Shown here: piece after piece, positions 60,837 through 64,000 of the stretch | Numbering within the stretch: position 1 is the stretch's first letter | Layout: each line of letters opens with the position of its first letter | Source: Gammaproteobacteria bacterium | GTDB taxonomy: Bacteria; Pseudomonadota; Gammaproteobacteria; Pseudomonadales; Azotimanducaceae | Length of the DNA: 64,000 bases | NCBI GenBank assembly: GCA_012960535.1 | Contig: DUBB01000042.1 | Span: forward strand, 176,937-240,936 | Direction: 5' to 3' | Translations under genes and position numbers: made by a program | The notes under the pieces: generated by a model | Seen by the model: only the letters and a program-made list of their open reading frames with translations | What the model was told of the DNA's origin: nothing | The model's database searches: none

Positions 60837-61895
60837 CTAGTCGAGTGCTAAAATGTGCACAGGACACGGCAGCTCCAATTCCGCTACTGGTAGGGAACTT
60901 AACCGACCTGATTGCGCGTCCCGTTTCAACAGGATCAAGCGATTGTCATCTCGACTGGCTACGATTAAATAGCCAGGAACCAGCAAGAAGTGCCTTGGGT
61001 GCCGCCCATGTGCAGACACCACCTGCAATTGCGAAAGCTTGCCTTCAACCACAGCAAATACTGCGATGCTGTCGGCGCCTCGGTTGGACACGTAGACAAA
61101 GCGTCCATCCTGACTCAACTGCACTTCGGCCGCCTCACTGAAGCCCTTATAATCACCCAGGCAACTTTGCTGGTGCGTAATCTCAGCGCCATCCGCCAGC
61201 AGATTAATGGTCGCCAAACTATTAGATAACTCGGTCACAACATAGGCAGTTTCACCACCGTTAGATAAGCAGAAATGTCTCGGCCCGGTCCCCCCTGCAA
61301 ACTGAATCTCAATCAGCGGTGGATGGAGCTGCCCTTGTGCACTGATTTTCTGGCACAGCCACTCATCACTACCCAAGTCCGCTATAAACAGGCTTTGTCC
61401 GTCATCAGAGAATAAAGTTGAATGCACATGTGCTGCCTGCTGTCGGGCACGATTCCTGGCTTTACGATTCATCCGTTCCAGCCAGCGGTCTGCATGGCTC
61501 TGGACGTACTGCGGTTTATCCAGGCTGCCATCACTATTAACTGCTACAAGCGACAAAGAACCGCTGGTGTAATTAGCAACAGCCAGCAGACTGGCTTGCT
61601 TATTGATCGCAAGATGGCACGGGTCCTGGCCCCCCGAAGCCACTTGTCCGGCAAAGGCGCAGGATCCATCTGGATTCAGTTCAAACCAGGAAACTCGACC
61701 TGCATCATCACTGCCGGATATCTCATTAACACAATAGACTATTCCAAGGTGCGGATGTCTAAGCAAAAAAGAAGGATTGATAGCGGCGCTTGAAAGCGTT
61801 GCCGGGGCCAGACTACCGAGGCTCAGATCCAGATTAACCCTATAAATACCCTCTGAATCACTCCCAACAGTATAGCTTCCAATGAGTAATTCCAT
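60837..61895 (-). CDS. Lactonase family beta-propeller protein (6-phosphogluconolactonase-like)
   Basis: A 352-residue seven-bladed beta-propeller of the lactonase/Pgl (YbhE) family. The ATG at 61895 (MELLIGSYTVGSDSEGIYRV) fits the family start. Blade repeats are visible: NPSFLLRHPHLGIVYCVNE, GGQDPCHLAINKQASLLAVANYTSGSLSLVAV, HVHSTLFSDDGQSLFIADLG, GGTGPRHFCLSNGGETAYVV, AEVQLSQDGRFVYVSNRGADSIAVF and GRHPRHFLLVPGYLIVAS. E. coli Pgl hydrolyses 6-phosphogluconolactone; many members act on other lactones. No signal peptide. Confidence 0.9.
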   Translation of the reverse strand: MELLIGSYTVGSDSEGIYRVNLDLSLGSLAPATLSSAAINPSFLLRHPHLGIVYCVNEISGSDDAGRVSWFELNPDGSCAFAGQVASGGQDPCHLAINKQASLLAVANYTSGSLSLVAVNSDGSLDKPQYVQSHADRWLERMNRKARNRARQQAAHVHSTLFSDDGQSLFIADLGSDEWLCQKISAQGQLHPPLIEIQFAGGTGPRHFCLSNGGETAYVVTELSNSLATINLLADGAEITHQQSCLGDYKGFSEAAEVQLSQDGRFVYVSNRGADSIAVFAVVEGKLSQLQVVSAHGRHPRHFLLVPGYLIVASRDDNRLILLKRDAQSGRLSSLPVAELELPCPVHILALD

Positions 61896-62189
61896 TAACA
61901 GAGTGTGAACTGATACTGGTAAAACTTCAATATAGCCTCCCTGCCATGCAGGCCGATATAGAACCTTGGCGGCAGACCCGAACAACTAACCCAAACCAGC
62001 AAATAAAGCAGGCACAAAGATGCCATCTTGAGCCCGCTCAGCAGGAAAACGAACAGGCCCAGGCAAGCAGATTAACTCAGAAAGCGATGCCTCAACGGAG
62101 GTCATCAAAAAGCAGGTTAACCCGCTTCAATCATGGAACTCAATCAAGAAACTAAGTCATAATAGGTCTATTGCTGGAGTAAAACCTAT
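61896..62189. other. Divergent intergenic region, 294 bp
   Basis: Between the lactonase (-) and the phosphatidyltransferase (+). A short rightward frame (61946-62155) is Gln/Arg-rich without a good start site and is not called. GGTTAACC palindrome near 62115-62122. Confidence 0.4.
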
Positions 62190-62798
62190 ATGATTGACCA
62201 CAAGTTGCGCCCCCTGATTGATCCGCCCCTGAACAGCCTTGCCAAGATACTCGCCGGTAAGGGACTCAAAGCAAACCAGGTCACTATTACCGGCTTTCTC
62301 ATCGGTTTGACAGCGATGCCCCTGATAGCAATACAGTACTACGACTTGGCGCTGCTGGCTGTTGTTTTAAATCGCGTCGCTGATGGCCTGGATGGCGCGC
62401 TGGCACGGATACTCGGTCCGACAAATGTAGGCGCTTACCTGGACATAGTGCTTGATTTCATTTTCTATTCTGCAACGATATTTGCCTTTGCCCTGGTTGA
62501 CCCTGGCAACGCTCTCAGTGCAGCCTTACTCATTTTCAGCTTCGTAGGTACTGGCAGCAGTTTTCTGGCAATGTCAGTTTTTGCAGAAAAATTAGGAATA
62601 TCAACGCAAGCCCAGGGCGCTAAATCTCTGTATTATCTTTCTGGCCTGGCCGAAGGTTTTGAAACAATTCTAATCCTGATCTTGATGTGTCTCCGACCTG
62701 AATGGTTCGTTTTCCTGGCCTCGCTATTCTCCATCCTGTGCTGGATAACAACGGTTTCCAGAATCAGGCAGAGTTGCCGGTTACTGGCAGGAAGTTAG
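62190..62798 (+). CDS. CDP-alcohol phosphatidyltransferase family protein
   Basis: A 202-residue integral membrane enzyme with about six helices. The CDP-alcohol motif is DGALARILGPTNVGAYLDIVLD, i.e. DGxxAR followed by GxxxDxxxD (about residues 65-86), with all four metal-binding Asp residues. Such enzymes join a CDP-linked lipid or alcohol with a second alcohol in phospholipid synthesis. Which headgroup is unknown. GGAG precedes the ATG. AR to G spacing is seven residues, one fewer than the classical eight. Confidence 0.9.
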   Translation: MIDHKLRPLIDPPLNSLAKILAGKGLKANQVTITGFLIGLTAMPLIAIQYYDLALLAVVLNRVADGLDGALARILGPTNVGAYLDIVLDFIFYSATIFAFALVDPGNALSAALLIFSFVGTGSSFLAMSVFAEKLGISTQAQGAKSLYYLSGLAEGFETILILILMCLRPEWFVFLASLFSILCWITTVSRIRQSCRLLAGS

Positions 62799-62889
62799 CG
62801 TGCCAGCGGCCATACCAGCAGATCATCTCAGCCGGACTCGCAGTCAAATTGAACCAAGCAAACAACACTCAGACCAATAGCTCAAAAAA

Positions 62890-64000
62890 TTGAACAACTC
62901 GATAGAAAATTACCGAAAAATAATCCTGTTAGCCAGCCCAATTATTTTGGCAAACCTGTCTACTCCCCTGCTGGGTTTGGTAGACACTGCGGTAATCGGT
63001 CAGATAGGAGATGCTGCACTTCTTGGTGCAGTGGCCATCAGTTCCATGCTGTTTAGTTTTTTATTCTGGGGATTTGGATTTCTGAGAATGGGCACCACGG
63101 CTCTGGTTGCGCAGTCACTGGGACGCAAAGAACGGAAAGGCGCCGTCCACACCTTTCTGCAGGCTGCCGTAATGGCGCTGCTTATCGGCATCAGCCTGTG
63201 GGTACTGCAAACCCCCATAGCGAACATCAGCTTCACCTTAATCGGCGGCAGCGATCTGGTCGAACAAGCCGCGCTACGTTATTTCAGCATTCGAATCTGG
63301 GGCGCCCCGGCCAACCTCCTGCTATTGACTATGATGGGGTATCTTCTGGGAAAACAGGACTCCAAGTCTGTTTTGTATCTGCAATTGATCTTGAACTTGT
63401 CAAATATCCTCCTGGATATCCTGCTGGTAGTATTCCTTCACATGGATGTGGAAGGCGTAGCATTGGCAACGGTCCTGGCTGAATATTTCGCAGTACTGGT
63501 CGGCATTGGCATTATCTGGCCGACAATAAAAGAAATCACCGCAGATCTCACGCTTCATGAACTGCTTGCCACCGGCCCCCTGCAAAGGATGCTGCGAATC
63601 AACCGCGACATCATGGTTCGTACACTCTGCCTCATATTTGCATTTGCATGGTTTACCGACCAGGGGGCGCGATCTGGAGATACTATCCTGGCCGCAAATA
63701 TGCTCTTGATGCAATTCGTTACATTTGCTGCATTTTTCCTGGATGGCTTTGCATTGGCTGCGGAGTCGCTGGTAGGCCAGGCGGTGGGAGCACGGGATAC
63801 CAATCGAACTAAGTACACCATACGAATTACTTTTGAATTGGGCGTTGCTTCTGCTTTTGCCCTTAGTCTGTTATTCGGCTTCACCTGTCACATTTTCCTT
63901 AGCCTGCTGACATCTAATGAAGAAGTGGTAAATACCGCTAATGTATTTGCCGGCTGGATTATTGTCGCGCCGGTTATTTCGGTCGCATCCTACCTCCTTG
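62890..64000 (+). CDS. MATE family efflux transporter (DinF-like), C-terminus beyond window
   Basis: The first ~370 residues of a multidrug and toxin extrusion protein; the gene continues past 64000. An in-frame TAG at 62878-62880 means translation must start after it; TTG at 62890 is the only reasonable start and gives NNSIENYRKIILLASPIILA with the typical MATE N-terminus. The ribosome site is weak. LLGLVDTAVIGQIGDAALLGA and FWGFGFLRMGTTALVAQSLG are characteristic of the DinF/NorM group. About nine of the expected 12 helices are visible. Substrate unknown. Confidence 0.88.
   Translation, partial: MNNSIENYRKIILLASPIILANLSTPLLGLVDTAVIGQIGDAALLGAVAISSMLFSFLFWGFGFLRMGTTALVAQSLGRKERKGAVHTFLQAAVMALLIGISLWVLQTPIANISFTLIGGSDLVEQAALRYFSIRIWGAPANLLLLTMMGYLLGKQDSKSVLYLQLILNLSNILLDILLVVFLHMDVEGVALATVLAEYFAVLVGIGIIWPTIKEITADLTLHELLATGPLQRMLRINRDIMVRTLCLIFAFAWFTDQGARSGDTILAANMLLMQFVTFAAFFLDGFALAAESLVGQAVGARDTNRTKYTIRITFELGVASAFALSLLFGFTCHIFLSLLTSNEEVVNTANVFAGWIIVAPVISVASYLL

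Noticed and set aside
61946..62155. Gln/Arg-rich short reading frame upstream of the phosphatidyltransferase
   Set aside because: Low-complexity composition, no ribosome site, in a divergent promoter region.
1..64000. CRISPR array, tRNA or rRNA genes, prophage
   Set aside because: No direct-repeat/spacer pattern, no tRNA cloverleaf or rRNA-like sequence and no phage structural genes were seen.

Overview
The window looks like chromosomal DNA from a free-living, aerobic, heterotrophic gammaproteobacterium, probably marine. That placement is inferred from the gene families: the glycolate oxidase GlcDEF set, a three-part proton-translocating transhydrogenase PntAA/PntAB/PntB, a RibBX-type riboflavin protein, a TRAP dicarboxylate-type transporter with a TatT lipoprotein, a DsbD/ScsB-type reductase, and many acyl-CoA dehydrogenases and MaoC/FAS1-type dehydratases. 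Base composition looks even and moderate throughout. I saw no rRNA or tRNA gene, CRISPR array, prophage or large genomic island. The only mobile-type gene is one REP-associated tyrosine transposase (RAYT).

Layout. 1-8.2 kb: a truncated acyl-CoA synthetase (-), a small VOC protein (+), SRAP/YedK plus an aldo/keto reductase (-), an ornithine-carbamoyltransferase-like gene with a promoter and intrinsic terminator in its leader and a coupled DUF1330 gene (+), and glcDEF (-). 8.2-15.4 kb: ribBX, an SCP2-like small protein translationally coupled to a PuuA-like glutamine synthetase, an HDAC-family amidohydrolase, a GAF/HD-GYP protein (-) and a metallo-beta-lactamase-fold hydrolase. 15.4-18.2 kb: a GST and two acyl-CoA dehydrogenases (-). 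18.5-24 kb: an asymmetric heterodimeric ABC exporter and a cytoplasmic gamma-glutamyltransferase-family enzyme. 24-31.6 kb: a GAF-GGDEF diguanylate cyclase, TRAP-T genes (tatT-dctP-dctQ-dctM), a histidine phosphatase, an orphan exbD and the RAYT. 31.9-40 kb: a hot-dog dehydratase pair, DsbD and an acyl-CoA carboxylase beta subunit (-), and the pnt operon. 40-44.8 kb: a rhomboid protease, a small double-glycine-leader peptide gene missed by long-ORF scans, a class-C beta-lactamase-fold hydrolase, a VOC protein and an exported methyltransferase-like protein. 44.8-57.1 kb: two acyl-CoA dehydrogenases, a PanE-like reductase, pdxA, an alpha/beta hydrolase, an MFS transporter and a leftward NorQ/NorD-like (CbbQ/CbbO-like) chaperone pair with an enoyl-CoA hydratase and another hydrolase. 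57.1-64 kb: fxsA, an M20 peptidase, an acyl-CoA dehydrogenase, a beta-propeller lactonase, a CDP-alcohol phosphatidyltransferase and a truncated MATE/DinF exporter.

The common theme is acyl-CoA catabolism (one synthetase, five dehydrogenases, an enoyl-CoA hydratase, MaoC-type hydratases, a carboxylase beta subunit) together with redox and cofactor supply. The points most worth checking are: (i) the promoter, intrinsic terminator and arginine-codon-bearing leader reading frame in front of the carbamoyltransferase, whose active-site HCLP motif reads HDMP; (ii) the unannotated double-glycine leader peptide at 41472-41636; (iii) the RAYT whose catalytic tyrosine position is a histidine; (iv) the orphan NorQD-like module; (v) three short non-coding minisatellites. 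No wholly new multi-gene system is evident from sequence alone.
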